In this document: piece after piece, positions 14,623 to 22,711 of the stretch
Layout: each line of letters opens with the position of its first letter
How positions within the stretch are numbered: position 1 is the first letter of the stretch
From: Ruminococcus sp. CAG:403
GTDB taxonomy: Bacteria > Bacillota > Clostridia > Oscillospirales > Ruminococcaceae
NCBI GenBank assembly: GCA_000437255.1
Contig: FR899078.1
Location: 1 to 24,544, forward strand
Direction of reading: 5' to 3'
DNA length: 24,544 nucleotides
Notes under the pieces: generated by a model
What the model saw: the letters and a program-made list of their open reading frames with translations, nothing else
The model's database searches: none
What the model was told of the DNA's origin: nothing
Made by a program: the position numbers and the translations under genes

Positions 14623-15228
14623 ATGGAAGTGCTATTTTGCGGCATTCCCAATGGCAGAACGCAGAAGGTACAACATCAGGCAGCCCATCGGCTGCTCAAT
14701 TGGCAGCTGTATCAAAGAGGCTGCACGGATTTTACCATGGAGTATGGCAGATTGGGAAAGCCCTCCTTGCAGGCGTATCCGCAGCTGCATTTTAATTTGA
14801 GTCATGCAACTGGAATTTGCGTTTCGGCAGTGGGCAGTTTTCCAATGGGAGTGGATGTGGAGCCAATTCGTCCGCTTCGCCCCAAGGTAATTCGCCGCAT
14901 TTGTACGGAAGAAGAGCGGCAATTGATTGCCCAGGCATCCAATCCGGACGAGGCGTTTTTCCGCATCTGGACGCTGAAGGAGAGCTATGTAAAAGCCATT
15001 GGGATTGGGGTTTCCTATCCAATGCAGACAATTGCCCTGCATTTGGAGGGGGCTGCCATTTCCAGCAATTTGCCGGGATATCGTTTTGTACAGTACGTGC
15101 TGCAAAATCGGTATGTCCTGGCGCTTTGCACCACAGCGCCGCCGGAAGAACCCATTCATCTGCTTGCGACGAGCTTAGAACGGATTCCGATTCTTGCAGA
15201 AACGGAAACAGCGCATCCTGTACCGTGA
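14623..15228 (+). CDS. Sfp-type 4'-phosphopantetheinyl transferase
   Basis: This 201-residue enzyme would move the 4'-phosphopantetheine arm of CoA to a carrier-protein serine. Motifs are the LGKP segment (44-47), HFNLSHATGICV (56-67), the magnesium-binding GVDVE (D78 and E80), and WTLKESYVKA (W116, K119, E120). The single-chain form of about 200 residues distinguishes Sfp/Gsp types from the short AcpS. The start at 14623 has AAGGAGG 8 bases upstream. No carrier protein, NRPS or PKS gene is visible in the window, so the substrate is unknown; it may serve a cluster elsewhere or act as the general activator for fatty-acid ACP. Its stop codon is inside the downstream terminator. Confidence 0.92.
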   Translation: MEVLFCGIPNGRTQKVQHQAAHRLLNWQLYQRGCTDFTMEYGRLGKPSLQAYPQLHFNLSHATGICVSAVGSFPMGVDVEPIRPLRPKVIRRICTEEERQLIAQASNPDEAFFRIWTLKESYVKAIGIGVSYPMQTIALHLEGAAISSNLPGYRFVQYVLQNRYVLALCTTAPPEEPIHLLATSLERIPILAETETAHPVP

Positions 15229-15244
15229 CAGGATGCGCTGTTTG
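15208..15244. terminator. Bidirectional terminator between convergent genes
   Basis: ACAGCGCATCCTGT (15208-15221) and ACAGGATGCGCTGT (15228-15241) form a perfect 14-bp stem with a 6-nt loop. Short T runs follow on both strands, so it can serve the transferase gene (+) and the pspA unit (-). The transferase stop codon is at 15226-15228. Confidence 0.82.
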
Positions 15245-15293
15245 TAATTTATGGTTGAGGAGAAGAAGTGTTCCAATGTGTTTGGATGGGGCA

Positions 15294-15449
15294 TTATCCC
15301 AATCCGCATTCATCGTAGTCTTTCCATTTTTCATTGTAAATGTGGTTGCTGACGGTGCGACATACAATGTATGCAATGGAAACGATTACCACAATGATGG
15401 CACCTAATACCGGAATCACTTTTCGAAAAACAGATTTTTTTTCCTGCAT
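15294..15449 (-). CDS. 51-residue single-span membrane peptide downstream of pspA
   Basis: This short frame encodes a positively charged N-terminus (QEKKSVFRK), one membrane span at residues 11-30 (VIPVLGAIIVVIVSIAYIVC), and a polar acidic/aromatic tail (NEKWKDYDECGLG). AAAGGA lies 9 bases before the ATG at 15449, and the TAA is followed by the shared terminator. It sits 82 bases after pspA on the same strand, with two hairpins between and no promoter I can see, so it is probably co-transcribed. Positive-inside topology would put the N-terminus in the cytosol, where PspA acts. I know no named family for it; a membrane partner or modulator of PspA, in the way PspB/C or LiaI work, is inference. 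Confidence 0.75.
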   Translation of the reverse strand: MQEKKSVFRKVIPVLGAIIVVIVSIAYIVCRTVSNHIYNEKWKDYDECGLG

Positions 15450-15471
15450 TTTGTTTCATCCTTTCTTTCAG

Positions 15472-15518
15472 GCTTAGCGGTTGCTAAGCGGTTCATCCGG
15501 CATGCAGTTGCTGTATGC
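15472..15518 (-). repeat. Two tandem hairpins between pspA and the small membrane gene
   Basis: GCTTAGC-4 nt-GCTAAGC (15472-15489) is a perfect 7-bp stem. GCATGCAG-TTG-CTGTATGC (15500-15518) is an 8-bp stem with one non-pair. Neither has a U tract; mRNA processing or partial attenuation between the two genes is plausible. Confidence 0.6.
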
Positions 15519-15531
15519 TGGGGTGTGAAGT

Positions 15532-16218
15532 TTATTGAGCGGCATCTGTGTTCGGCTGTGCCATTTCTGCCAGCAGGCGCTGTAATTCAGCATCTACCTT
15601 GGCATCGCTTTCCAGCTTTTCAAAGGTGTCCGCATCTTTGTTGGAAGTACCGGCAATGTCTGAGAATGCAGCAGCTTCTGCTTCCTGCTGTGCAATCTTT
15701 TCTTCCATGCGGTTGAACTTATCCAGAGAACTGGAAGCATTCAGTCCGCCCATAGACTGTGCCAGATTTTTCTGTGTTTTTGCCATTTGTGAACGGGCAA
15801 GCAGCATGGCCTGACGGCTCTTGGCTTCATCCAGTTTTGCTTTCAGTGCTTCTACCTGATCCCGAATGGCATCGGTCTGTGTGGTAATGGTATCGTACAT
15901 CTGCTTGCAGGACTCGACATCCTGATCGGCCTTAACCTTATTGGCAAGTGCACGTTTTGCCAGTTCGGTATCACCGGCATTCAGGGCAACCTTTGCCTTT
16001 GCTTCCCAGTCAGCAGAGGTTTTCTGTGCGGTTTGATACTGCCGCTCTGCAATCCGCTGGCTTGCCATTGCTTTTCCCAGCGCCTGGGTGGATTGGCTGA
16101 CTTCCTTTTGCAGGTCAAGAATAATTTGTTTTACCATTTTTTCAGGATCCTCTGCACGGTCAATTAAGTCGTTGATGTTGGCTTTTAAGATGTCTCCAAT
16201 TCGTTGAAAGACGCCCAT
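15532..16218 (-). CDS. pspA: Phage shock protein A (PspA/IM30/LiaH family)
   Basis: This 228-residue protein is close to the E. coli PspA length (222). PspA-type proteins form helical coiled-coil assemblies that bind and protect stressed membranes. The N-terminal GVFQRIGDILKANINDLIDR is the amphipathic membrane-binding helix, followed by AEDPEKMVKQIILDLQKEV. A long coiled coil (about 25-150) is followed by the helix with FNRMEEKIAQQEAEA, and the C-terminal helix ends VDAELQRLLAEM. AGGAGG precedes the start by about 8 bases. It has its own perfect promoter and a downstream membrane-peptide gene. No psp or lia regulator is adjacent. Confidence 0.96.
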   Translation of the reverse strand: MGVFQRIGDILKANINDLIDRAEDPEKMVKQIILDLQKEVSQSTQALGKAMASQRIAERQYQTAQKTSADWEAKAKVALNAGDTELAKRALANKVKADQDVESCKQMYDTITTQTDAIRDQVEALKAKLDEAKSRQAMLLARSQMAKTQKNLAQSMGGLNASSSLDKFNRMEEKIAQQEAEAAAFSDIAGTSNKDADTFEKLESDAKVDAELQRLLAEMAQPNTDAAQ

Positions 16219-16281
16219 GTTGTAACCCTCCTTGATTTATTGAGATGAAATATCTATCGGTTCAATCTTTTGTATGCTCCT

Positions 16282-16310
16282 ATTATAGCGGATTCCAGAA
16301 GACTTGTCAA
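16282..16310 (-). promoter_or_regulatory. Perfect consensus sigma-A promoter of pspA
   Basis: On the minus strand, TTGACA (16310-16305), exactly 17 bases, TATAAT (16287-16282). No sigma-54 or alternative-sigma signature was seen, so expression is likely strong and housekeeping unless repressed. Confidence 0.93.
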
Positions 16311-16474
16311 GAGATTTCTTACAATTCAGATACAAAAATGGACGAAAATTCCTATTTTTCAACAGTTCATCACATTTTTAACACATTTTATTTTGGAAAT
16401 ATCAGAAAATCAGTTTGAAAATCAGCAAATTTCTTACAAAATAGTTACAGCATACAAAAATGCAAGCAAGCGGG
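16311..16474. other. AT-rich divergent spacer with short direct repeats
   Basis: No gene is seen between the divergent pspA and cupin promoters. GAAAATCAG occurs at 16405-16413 and 16417-16425, with a related GAAATATCAG at 16396-16405, giving about 9-12-bp phasing. This could be a regulator site for either promoter, or chance in AT-rich DNA. Confidence 0.4.
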
Positions 16475-16502
16475 TTGCTTTTCCTGAAAAATGTGGTATA
16501 AT
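16475..16502 (+). promoter_or_regulatory. Promoter of the cupin gene
   Basis: TTGCTT (16475-16480), 16 bases, TATAAT (16497-16502), with TGG directly before the -10 box (extended -10). Confidence 0.8.
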
Positions 16503-16536
16503 ACTGAACATAGAATCGAATGAGGAGGATTTTCAC

Positions 16537-16860
16537 ATGTATAAAAATATAGAACAGCAACAGAAAGTAATATTAAAGGATTTGGTTGATGAACAGCCGG
16601 GACAGATTGTCAGCAAAACACTGGTGCAGAATGACAAGGTCAGCATGACGCTGTTCTCTTTTGACGAGGGCGAAGAAATTGCAGCGCATACTTCTGAGGG
16701 AGATGCAATGGTAACAGTTTTGGAGGGAACCGGAAAGTTTACAGTCGGAGGCGAGGAATTCATGCTGGAGGCTGGAGAGACGCTGGTTATGCCAAGAAAC
16801 GTACCGCATGCAGTCTATGGAATCAAGCGCTTTAAAATGCAGCTGACCGTATCGTTTTAA
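16537..16860 (+). CDS. Single-domain cupin protein
   Basis: This 107-residue protein is one conserved beta-barrel. Cupin motif 1 is degenerate: GEEIAAHTSEGDAMVTVLEG carries H51 but Thr/Ser where the second His is usual. Motif 2 is standard: GETLVMPRNVPHAV with H91. Such small cupins bind a metal or small ligand, and catalytic function cannot be assigned. GAGGAGG precedes the ATG at 16537; the frame is open further upstream, but only across the promoter. The aldo/keto reductase gene follows 74 bases later with a hairpin (16867-16901) and no strong terminator, so the two may share a transcript. Confidence 0.9.
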   Translation: MYKNIEQQQKVILKDLVDEQPGQIVSKTLVQNDKVSMTLFSFDEGEEIAAHTSEGDAMVTVLEGTGKFTVGGEEFMLEAGETLVMPRNVPHAVYGIKRFKMQLTVSF

Positions 16861-16934
16861 CAAACTCTTTTCCGTTTTCGGCTTGCAGCAAAGCGGAAAG
16901 GATGATATGCTAAAGGCATGGGAGGAAATTGAAA

Positions 16935-17945
16935 ATGCAGTATGTAGCAGATTCTACACGTTATGATCGAATGGAATACCGCCGCTGTGGGAATAGCGGC
17001 TTACTGCTTCCGGCTATTTCGCTGGGTTTGTGGCATAATTTTGGGGATACCGGCAATCTGGAGCGGATGCGTGCCATTTGCCGGACGGCGTTTGACGCTG
17101 GGATTACCCATTTTGATTTGGCAAATAATTACGGGCCGCCTGCCGGCTCCGCAGAGAAAAATTTTGGCAGAATTCGAAAGGAAGATCTGGCACCTTATCG
17201 GGATGAACTGATCATCAGCACCAAAGCGGGCTATGATATGTGGCCGGGGCCATATGGAAACTTTGGCAGCCGAAAGTATCTGCTTGCCAGCCTGGATCAG
17301 AGCCTCATGCGGATGGGGCTGGACTATGTGGATATTTTCTATCACCATTGCCCGGATCCGAATACACCGTTGGAGGAAACCATGGGGGCTTTGGCACAGG
17401 CGGTACAAAGCGGAAAAGCCCTTTACGTCGGACTTTCCAATTATGACGGTGCAACCATGCAGAAGGCGGCTGCCATTTTGAAGGCGCTGCATTGTCCGTT
17501 TGTCATCAATCAGAATCGGTACTCCATGCTGGATCGTACCGTGGAGCGCAACGGTCTGCTGGATGCCTGCCAAACAGAACAAAAGGGATTGATCCTCTTT
17601 AGTCCGCTGGCGCAAGGGCTGCTGACAGATCGCTATCTGCACGGTTCCATTCCGGCAGACAGCCGGATCCAGACGGATGGACGGTTCCTGCATGCTGCGC
17701 AGCTGACACCGGAATTGTTGGCAAAGCTGCATGCTTTACAGGATTTGGCACAGCAGCGGGAACAGTCTCTGGCACAGCTGGCGCTTTGCTGGCTGCTGCA
17801 AAAGCAGACGGTAACCAGTGTTCTGGTTGGTGCATCCCGGCCGGAGCAGTTGCTGGACAACTTGCAGGCATGTGCTGCTGCACCGCTTACCGCTGCACAG
17901 CAGCAGAAAATTGATACCATTTTGGGGATTTCAGCCGAAACATAA
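16935..17945 (+). CDS. Aldo/keto reductase, YghZ (L-glyceraldehyde 3-phosphate reductase)-like
   Basis: This 336-residue NADPH-dependent oxidoreductase would reduce aldehydes or ketones in the cytosol. The catalytic tetrad is visible: D61 and Y66 in FDLANNYG, K97 in STKAGYDMWPGPYG, and His in YHHCPDP (137/138). The runs ANNYGPPAGSAEKNFG and KAGYDMWPGPYG are typical of the YghZ/AKR14 group, known for L-glyceraldehyde 3-phosphate and methylglyoxal reduction; substrate here is inferred. A TTG at 16929 also opens the frame, but the ATG at 16935 has GGAGG 9 bases upstream and is preferred. VLVGASRPEQLLDNLQA is the C-terminal cofactor-binding block. Confidence 0.92.
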   Translation: MQYVADSTRYDRMEYRRCGNSGLLLPAISLGLWHNFGDTGNLERMRAICRTAFDAGITHFDLANNYGPPAGSAEKNFGRIRKEDLAPYRDELIISTKAGYDMWPGPYGNFGSRKYLLASLDQSLMRMGLDYVDIFYHHCPDPNTPLEETMGALAQAVQSGKALYVGLSNYDGATMQKAAAILKALHCPFVINQNRYSMLDRTVERNGLLDACQTEQKGLILFSPLAQGLLTDRYLHGSIPADSRIQTDGRFLHAAQLTPELLAKLHALQDLAQQREQSLAQLALCWLLQKQTVTSVLVGASRPEQLLDNLQACAAAPLTAAQQQKIDTILGISAET

Positions 17946-18045
17946 GGAATCTGTTTTTTTGTATAAAAATTGAACATTTTATGATTCCTCAAACAGTTTA
18001 CCGATTTCCATACCACTTCTGGAAAATATTTGTGGAATTAGCTGC

Positions 18046-18074
18046 TTGCATTTTCTTGAAAAATACGATATAAT
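18046..18074 (+). promoter_or_regulatory. Sigma-A promoter of glycogen phosphorylase
   Basis: TTGCAT (18046-18051), 17 bases, TATAAT (18069-18074). The 100 bases between this and the aldo/keto reductase stop contain only an AT-rich hairpin AGGAATC/GATTCCT (17945-17951, 17983-17989) that may act as a weak terminator. Confidence 0.82.
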
Positions 18075-18170
18075 AAATAGTAATGTGGCATATCCGGCGC
18101 TCTGTGCTGCTGCGTCAAGGAAATTTTGGTGGGACGTAAAAATTTTAATTCGCCGAGGATGGAGTGTAGA

Positions 18171-20591
18171 ATGATGGTAAAAACCGCTACTAACGCCTCC
18201 AACCCACAACGGGAGGCACTCAAGAAGGCATTCATCGACCGTTTGCAGCTGGAATGCAGCGTTGCACCGGATCAGGCATCTGACAAACAGATTTATCAGA
18301 CCCTATCTGCTATGATGGTAGACAAACTGAAGGTAAAGCGTCAGCACTTTGTCAATCAAAACCATTCTGTCGGCGGAAAGAGCGTATATTACCTTTCCAT
18401 GGAATTTTTGATGGGCCGCTCTTTGAAAACCACTTTGTATAACCTGGAACTGGTAGATGATGTCGCTGCCATTCTGAAGGAATTCCACATCAATCTGGAT
18501 AAAATTTATGAATGTGAACCGGACGCAGGTCTTGGAAACGGCGGCTTGGGTCGTCTGGCTGCTTGCTACCTGGATGCAATGGCAACCCAGCAGATTCCGG
18601 CAACCGGTCACTCCATCTGCTATGAATACGGCATTTTCCAGCAGAAGCTGGAAGACGGCTGGCAGACAGAACTGCCGGATAACTGGCTCCCGGGCGGAAG
18701 CGTTTGGCTGGATCCAAAGCCGGAAGAAGCCGTAGAAGTACATTTTGAAGGGGAGATTCAGGAATACTGGCAGGATCAGTATCACTACCTCTCTCATGTA
18801 AATTACAACACCGTTATTGCCATTCCGTATGATATGTATGTTTCCGGTTACGGCAGCGAAGGCGTTTCTGCACTGCGTCTTTGGAAGGCACAGGCTCCGA
18901 GTTTTGACATGCAGCAGTTCAACGAGGGCAATTATGCCAGCGCATTGAGCCAGAACTCCATGGCAAATGCAATTTCTAAGGTTCTGTATCCGAACGACAA
19001 CCATATGGCTGGTAAGTCTCTGCGTCTGAGACAGCAGTACTTCCTGTGTGCAGCAGCAGTTGGCGATATTGTCAACCACCACATGAGCGTTTACGGCACA
19101 CTGGATAACCTGCACGAAAAGGTTGCTATCCACATCAATGATACCCACCCGACCTTGTCCATTCCGGAACTGATGCGTGTGCTGCTGGATGACTGCGGTT
19201 ATACCTGGGATCATGCATGGTATATCGTAACCCATACCTTTGCTTACACCAACCATACCGTTATGGCAGAAGCACTGGAAAAATGGGATGTTAACATGTT
19301 TAAGCAGATTATCCCGCGGATTTTCCAGATCATTGTAGAAATCAACAACCGGTACTGCGCTGGTTTGATGGAACGTAACGGTCACGACAGTGCAAAGACC
19401 ACACGGATGTCCATCATCAAGGACAATCAGATTCATATGGCAACACTTTGCGTGGTTGCTTCTCACAGTGTCAACGGTGTTTCCAAGCTGCACTCTGAGA
19501 TCATCAAGGATTCTGTTTTCCACGATGAATATTTGGATACACCGGAAAAGTTCAAGAATGTGACCAATGGGATTGCATACCGTCGTTGGTTGTATCAGTC
19601 CAACCCGGGTCTGACCAAGCTGCTGCGGGAAAAGATCGGCAATGCATTCCTGATGGACGGCAGTGAACTGAAGAAGCTGAATGCGTTCGAGGATGATCCG
19701 GCTGTTCTGACTTCCTTGCAGAAGATCAAGAAGGAGAACAAGGAACGCTTTGCAAAGTATGTAAAGCAAAAGAGCGGCATTCTGCTGAATACTGACAGCA
19801 TCTTCGATGTACAGGTTAAGCGTCTGCATGAATACAAGCGGCAGCACCTGAATGTGATGAACATTCTGGCACAGTACAACTATCTGCTGGAAAATCCGAA
19901 TGCTGATTTCGTACCAAAGACCTATATCTTTGCTGCAAAGGCTGCACCGGGTTACTATCTGGCAAAACAGATCATCAAGATGATTTGGGCACTGAGCGAA
20001 GAAATCCGCAAGAATCCGAAGATTTCCGAAAAGCTGTCCGTTTACTTCCTGGAAGATTACAAAGTTACCCTGTCCGAGCTGCTGATGCCGGCAAGTGAAA
20101 TTTCTGAGCAGATCTCTCTGGCAGGTACAGAGGCTTCCGGTACTGGTAACATGAAGCTGATGCTGAATGGTGCCATTACAATGGGTACACTGGACGGTGC
20201 CAATATTGAAATTAAGGAAGCCGTCGGCGATGAAAACATCATCATCTTCGGTATGAAGACAGAAGATGTCAATGCACTGAAGGCACAGGGCTACAATCCT
20301 GGCTCCTTCTATCACAACAATGGTATCATTAAGGCTTGTATCGATCGTATGAGCGCTGGTATCAATGGCTGCACCTTCAATGAAGTGGCAGATTCCTTGA
20401 AAAATATCGACCCGTATATGGTTCTGGCAGACTTCGATTCCTATGCAGAAGCACAGGCTCGCAGCTCCTCCCTGTACAAGGATCGTACTTTGTGGACAAA
20501 GATGTCCCTGCATAATATTGCAAACGCTGGCATCTTTTCCGCAGACCGTGCAGTAAACGAATACGCATCCAACATCTGGGGCATTCGATAA
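18171..20591 (+). CDS. glgP: Glycogen/alpha-glucan phosphorylase
   Basis: This enzyme of about 806 residues would release glucose 1-phosphate from glycogen or maltodextrin using phosphate and pyridoxal phosphate. The N-terminal block YYLSMEFLMGRSLKTTLYNL and GLGNGGLGRLAACYLDAMA are family hallmarks. The cofactor lysine is K662 in EASGTGNMKLMLNGAIT, followed by GTLDGANIEI. Length is normal for the family. Two adjacent ATGs (18171, 18174) follow GGAG; the earlier is given, and the frame's opening at 18126 lacks a site. The last residues lead directly to a terminator. With the GH13 gene downstream, it makes an intracellular alpha-glucan breakdown pair. Confidence 0.97.
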   Translation: MMVKTATNASNPQREALKKAFIDRLQLECSVAPDQASDKQIYQTLSAMMVDKLKVKRQHFVNQNHSVGGKSVYYLSMEFLMGRSLKTTLYNLELVDDVAAILKEFHINLDKIYECEPDAGLGNGGLGRLAACYLDAMATQQIPATGHSICYEYGIFQQKLEDGWQTELPDNWLPGGSVWLDPKPEEAVEVHFEGEIQEYWQDQYHYLSHVNYNTVIAIPYDMYVSGYGSEGVSALRLWKAQAPSFDMQQFNEGNYASALSQNSMANAISKVLYPNDNHMAGKSLRLRQQYFLCAAAVGDIVNHHMSVYGTLDNLHEKVAIHINDTHPTLSIPELMRVLLDDCGYTWDHAWYIVTHTFAYTNHTVMAEALEKWDVNMFKQIIPRIFQIIVEINNRYCAGLMERNGHDSAKTTRMSIIKDNQIHMATLCVVASHSVNGVSKLHSEIIKDSVFHDEYLDTPEKFKNVTNGIAYRRWLYQSNPGLTKLLREKIGNAFLMDGSELKKLNAFEDDPAVLTSLQKIKKENKERFAKYVKQKSGILLNTDSIFDVQVKRLHEYKRQHLNVMNILAQYNYLLENPNADFVPKTYIFAAKAAPGYYLAKQIIKMIWALSEEIRKNPKISEKLSVYFLEDYKVTLSELLMPASEISEQISLAGTEASGTGNMKLMLNGAITMGTLDGANIEIKEAVGDENIIIFGMKTEDVNALKAQGYNPGSFYHNNGIIKACIDRMSAGINGCTFNEVADSLKNIDPYMVLADFDSYAEAQARSSSLYKDRTLWTKMSLHNIANAGIFSADRAVNEYASNIWGIR

Positions 20592-20618
20592 ACAACTGTT
20601 TCAATCAGCAACAAAGAA

Positions 20619-20648
20619 AAGGGAGACCAGTGTGTCTCCCTTCTTTAT
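20619..20648 (+). terminator. Terminator or attenuator between glgP and the GH13 gene
   Basis: AAGGGAGAC (20619-20627) pairs perfectly with GTCTCCCTT (20634-20642). The T run is interrupted, and the GH13 start is 30 bases beyond with no separate promoter seen, so partial read-through is likely. Confidence 0.75.
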
Positions 20649-20677
20649 CGAATTTTATTTTGAAAGGAGCATGTTTC

Positions 20678-22543
20678 ATGCAGCCCATTTATGATAGTTG
20701 GGATGAATCCTATAAGCAGCCATTCGGTGCAGTTGCCCGTCGTTCGGAATGTATTTTTTCTATTTTTATGCCGAAGGATATTCCGCTGGATTATTTGCCG
20801 GTTCTGGTGCTGTTCCGAACGGGCTTTCGGGAACGGTTTCTCACTATGAACCGTGTGGAGGAACGTCCGGACGGAGACCTCTACCAGGTTTCCTTTACCC
20901 CTGGATTTTCCGGCGTGCATTATTACTATTTTGCATTTACTTCTCATGGCGTACGCCGCTACATCAAGCGAAGAGATGGCCATTACGGCACCTTGGAAGA
21001 CGGCGATCTCTTTCAGCTGACTGTCTATGGAAAGACGTTTGAAACACCCGATTTCCTCAAGGGCGGTGTTATGTATCAGATTTTCCCGGATCGATTCTGC
21101 AAAAGCGGCAAGGTGCATGAAAATGTGCCGACAGACCGTGTGCTGCGGGATGACTGGGATGGACTGCCCTATTATAAGCCGGATGCAAATGGTCACGTTT
21201 GGAACAACGACTACTTCGGCGGCGACCTGGAGGGCATCCGCAGCAAGTTGGATTATTTGCAGGATTTGGGTGTCACCTGTATCTATTTGAATCCGATTTT
21301 TGAGTCCCACGAAAACCATCGGTATAATACGGCAAATTATCGGAATGTGGATCCGCTGCTCGGCACCAATGAGGACTTCCAGCAGCTTTGCGCCGATGCC
21401 AAGAAGTGTGGCATTTCTGTGATTCTGGATGGCGTGTTCTCGCACACTGGCGCTGACAGCATCTACTTTAATAAATTCAATCGGTATCCGACACTGGGCG
21501 CTTACCAGTCAGAGAAGAGCCCGTATTACAGCTGGTACCATTTCTGGGGAAATAAAGAATATGAAGCATGGTGGGGTATTGATACCCTGCCGGATGTCAA
21601 CGAAAACAACCCGGATTATACGCAGTACATCTGCGGAGACGACGGTGTGTTGGATTACTGGATCAGCCTGGGTGCAGCTGGCTACCGCTTGGATGTAGCA
21701 GATGAGTTGCCAGATGAGTTCCTGGATCGTCTGAATAAATGCGTAAAAAAGCACGGCAAGGAAAAAATTGTCATCGGCGAAGTCTGGGAGGATGCTTCCA
21801 ACAAGGAAAGCTACGGCGTAAAGCGACGGTACTTGCTGGGCAATCAGCTAGACAGCGTGATGAACTACCCATTCCGGGAAGCCATCATCAACTATATCAA
21901 GGGAGCTTCTCCGCAGCAGTTCCAGCTTTGGATTACTACTATTTTGGAGAACTATCCGAAGTGTACGGTGGATGTCTTGATGAACTTTGTTTCTACGCAT
22001 GATATTGAACGTGCGATCAACCGTTTTGGCGGAGAGAGTTGCGACGATAAGAGCAAGGATTGGATGGCGTGCCATGAACTGACATCGGAAGAATATGGTC
22101 GGGGTAAGGCCATGCTGAAGGCTGCAATGGTACTGCAATTCTTCCTGCCAGGTGTTCCCAGCATTTATTATGGAGACGAGGCTGGTTTGCAGGGTTGGAA
22201 AGATCCGTTTAACCGTCGCTGCTATCCGTGGGGACATGAGGATCAGGATTTGCTGCAATACACTAAGACTTTGTGTCACCTGCGTGCAGATCAGCCGGCT
22301 TTTGCACGTGGAAAGATGGAATTTTTGCTGATGCAGCAGGATGTACTGGGCTTTTCTCGTTGGGATCCGGAGACGGGAGACAGCGTACTGATTCTGCTCA
22401 ACCGCAGCAATACGGAACAGGCAGTTTCTCTGGAAGATCCGGCATTTGCTGCCTATACGGTTCAGAAACAGCTGTACGGGGAGCAAACGACCGCTATTCC
22501 TGCGTATGGCTTCCTGGCATTTCGTGCGGCTCGGCATGCTTGA
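20678..22543 (+). CDS. Intracellular GH13 alpha-amylase-family glycosidase
   Basis: This 621-residue enzyme would cut alpha-glucosidic bonds of maltodextrin or glycogen. An N-terminal beta domain (1-125) precedes the barrel, which opens GVMYQIFPDRF (from about 129). Conserved regions are DGVFSHTG (D251, H256), the nucleophile D339 in GYRLDVADE, the acid/base E368 in VIGEVWED, and D442 in STHDIERA. The block WWGIDTLPDVNENNPDY is typical of clostridial neopullulanase or alpha-glucosidase-like members. There is no signal peptide, so the protein is cytosolic. AAAGGAG lies 8 bases before the ATG at 20678; another ATG at 20671 is out of frame. Exact specificity (amylase, pullulanase or cyclomaltodextrinase) cannot be set by eye. 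Confidence 0.93.
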   Translation: MQPIYDSWDESYKQPFGAVARRSECIFSIFMPKDIPLDYLPVLVLFRTGFRERFLTMNRVEERPDGDLYQVSFTPGFSGVHYYYFAFTSHGVRRYIKRRDGHYGTLEDGDLFQLTVYGKTFETPDFLKGGVMYQIFPDRFCKSGKVHENVPTDRVLRDDWDGLPYYKPDANGHVWNNDYFGGDLEGIRSKLDYLQDLGVTCIYLNPIFESHENHRYNTANYRNVDPLLGTNEDFQQLCADAKKCGISVILDGVFSHTGADSIYFNKFNRYPTLGAYQSEKSPYYSWYHFWGNKEYEAWWGIDTLPDVNENNPDYTQYICGDDGVLDYWISLGAAGYRLDVADELPDEFLDRLNKCVKKHGKEKIVIGEVWEDASNKESYGVKRRYLLGNQLDSVMNYPFREAIINYIKGASPQQFQLWITTILENYPKCTVDVLMNFVSTHDIERAINRFGGESCDDKSKDWMACHELTSEEYGRGKAMLKAAMVLQFFLPGVPSIYYGDEAGLQGWKDPFNRRCYPWGHEDQDLLQYTKTLCHLRADQPAFARGKMEFLLMQQDVLGFSRWDPETGDSVLILLNRSNTEQAVSLEDPAFAAYTVQKQLYGEQTTAIPAYGFLAFRAARHA

Positions 22544-22580
22544 TAGAATGCTTACTGTGTTTTTTCTTTTTTGCAATTGG

Positions 22581-22620
22581 GTTGCTGCGCGGTATTTTCC
22601 GCGCAGCAACTTTTCTTTTT
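22581..22620 (+). terminator. Terminator of the glgP-GH13 unit
   Basis: GTTGCTGCGCGG (22581-22592) pairs perfectly over 12 bp with CCGCGCAGCAAC (22599-22610), followed by TTTTCTTTTT. Confidence 0.95.
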
Positions 22621-22670
22621 AAAGTGGATTTTACATTTTGCATTAAAAAACAAAAAAATCGAAAAAGTGC

Positions 22671-22699
22671 TTTACAAACCACAAAATCTGTGCTATAAT
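22671..22699 (+). promoter_or_regulatory. Promoter of the tRNA-Pro gene
   Basis: TTTACA (22671-22676), 17 bases, TATAAT (22694-22699), 12 bases before the tRNA. Confidence 0.85.
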
Positions 22700-22711
22700 A
22701 TAAAAGCTGTA

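Noticed and set aside
14546..14800. 84-codon frame starting just after the phosphodiesterase stop
   Set aside because: Overlaps the phosphopantetheinyl transferase in another frame, lacks its own ribosome binding site and has shadow-like composition.
18303..20513. A 736-codon open frame on the minus strand across glgP
   Set aside because: It is the shadow of a strongly codon-biased, clearly conserved phosphorylase gene; its protein is Cys/His/Ile-rich with no domain and no ribosome binding site was evident.
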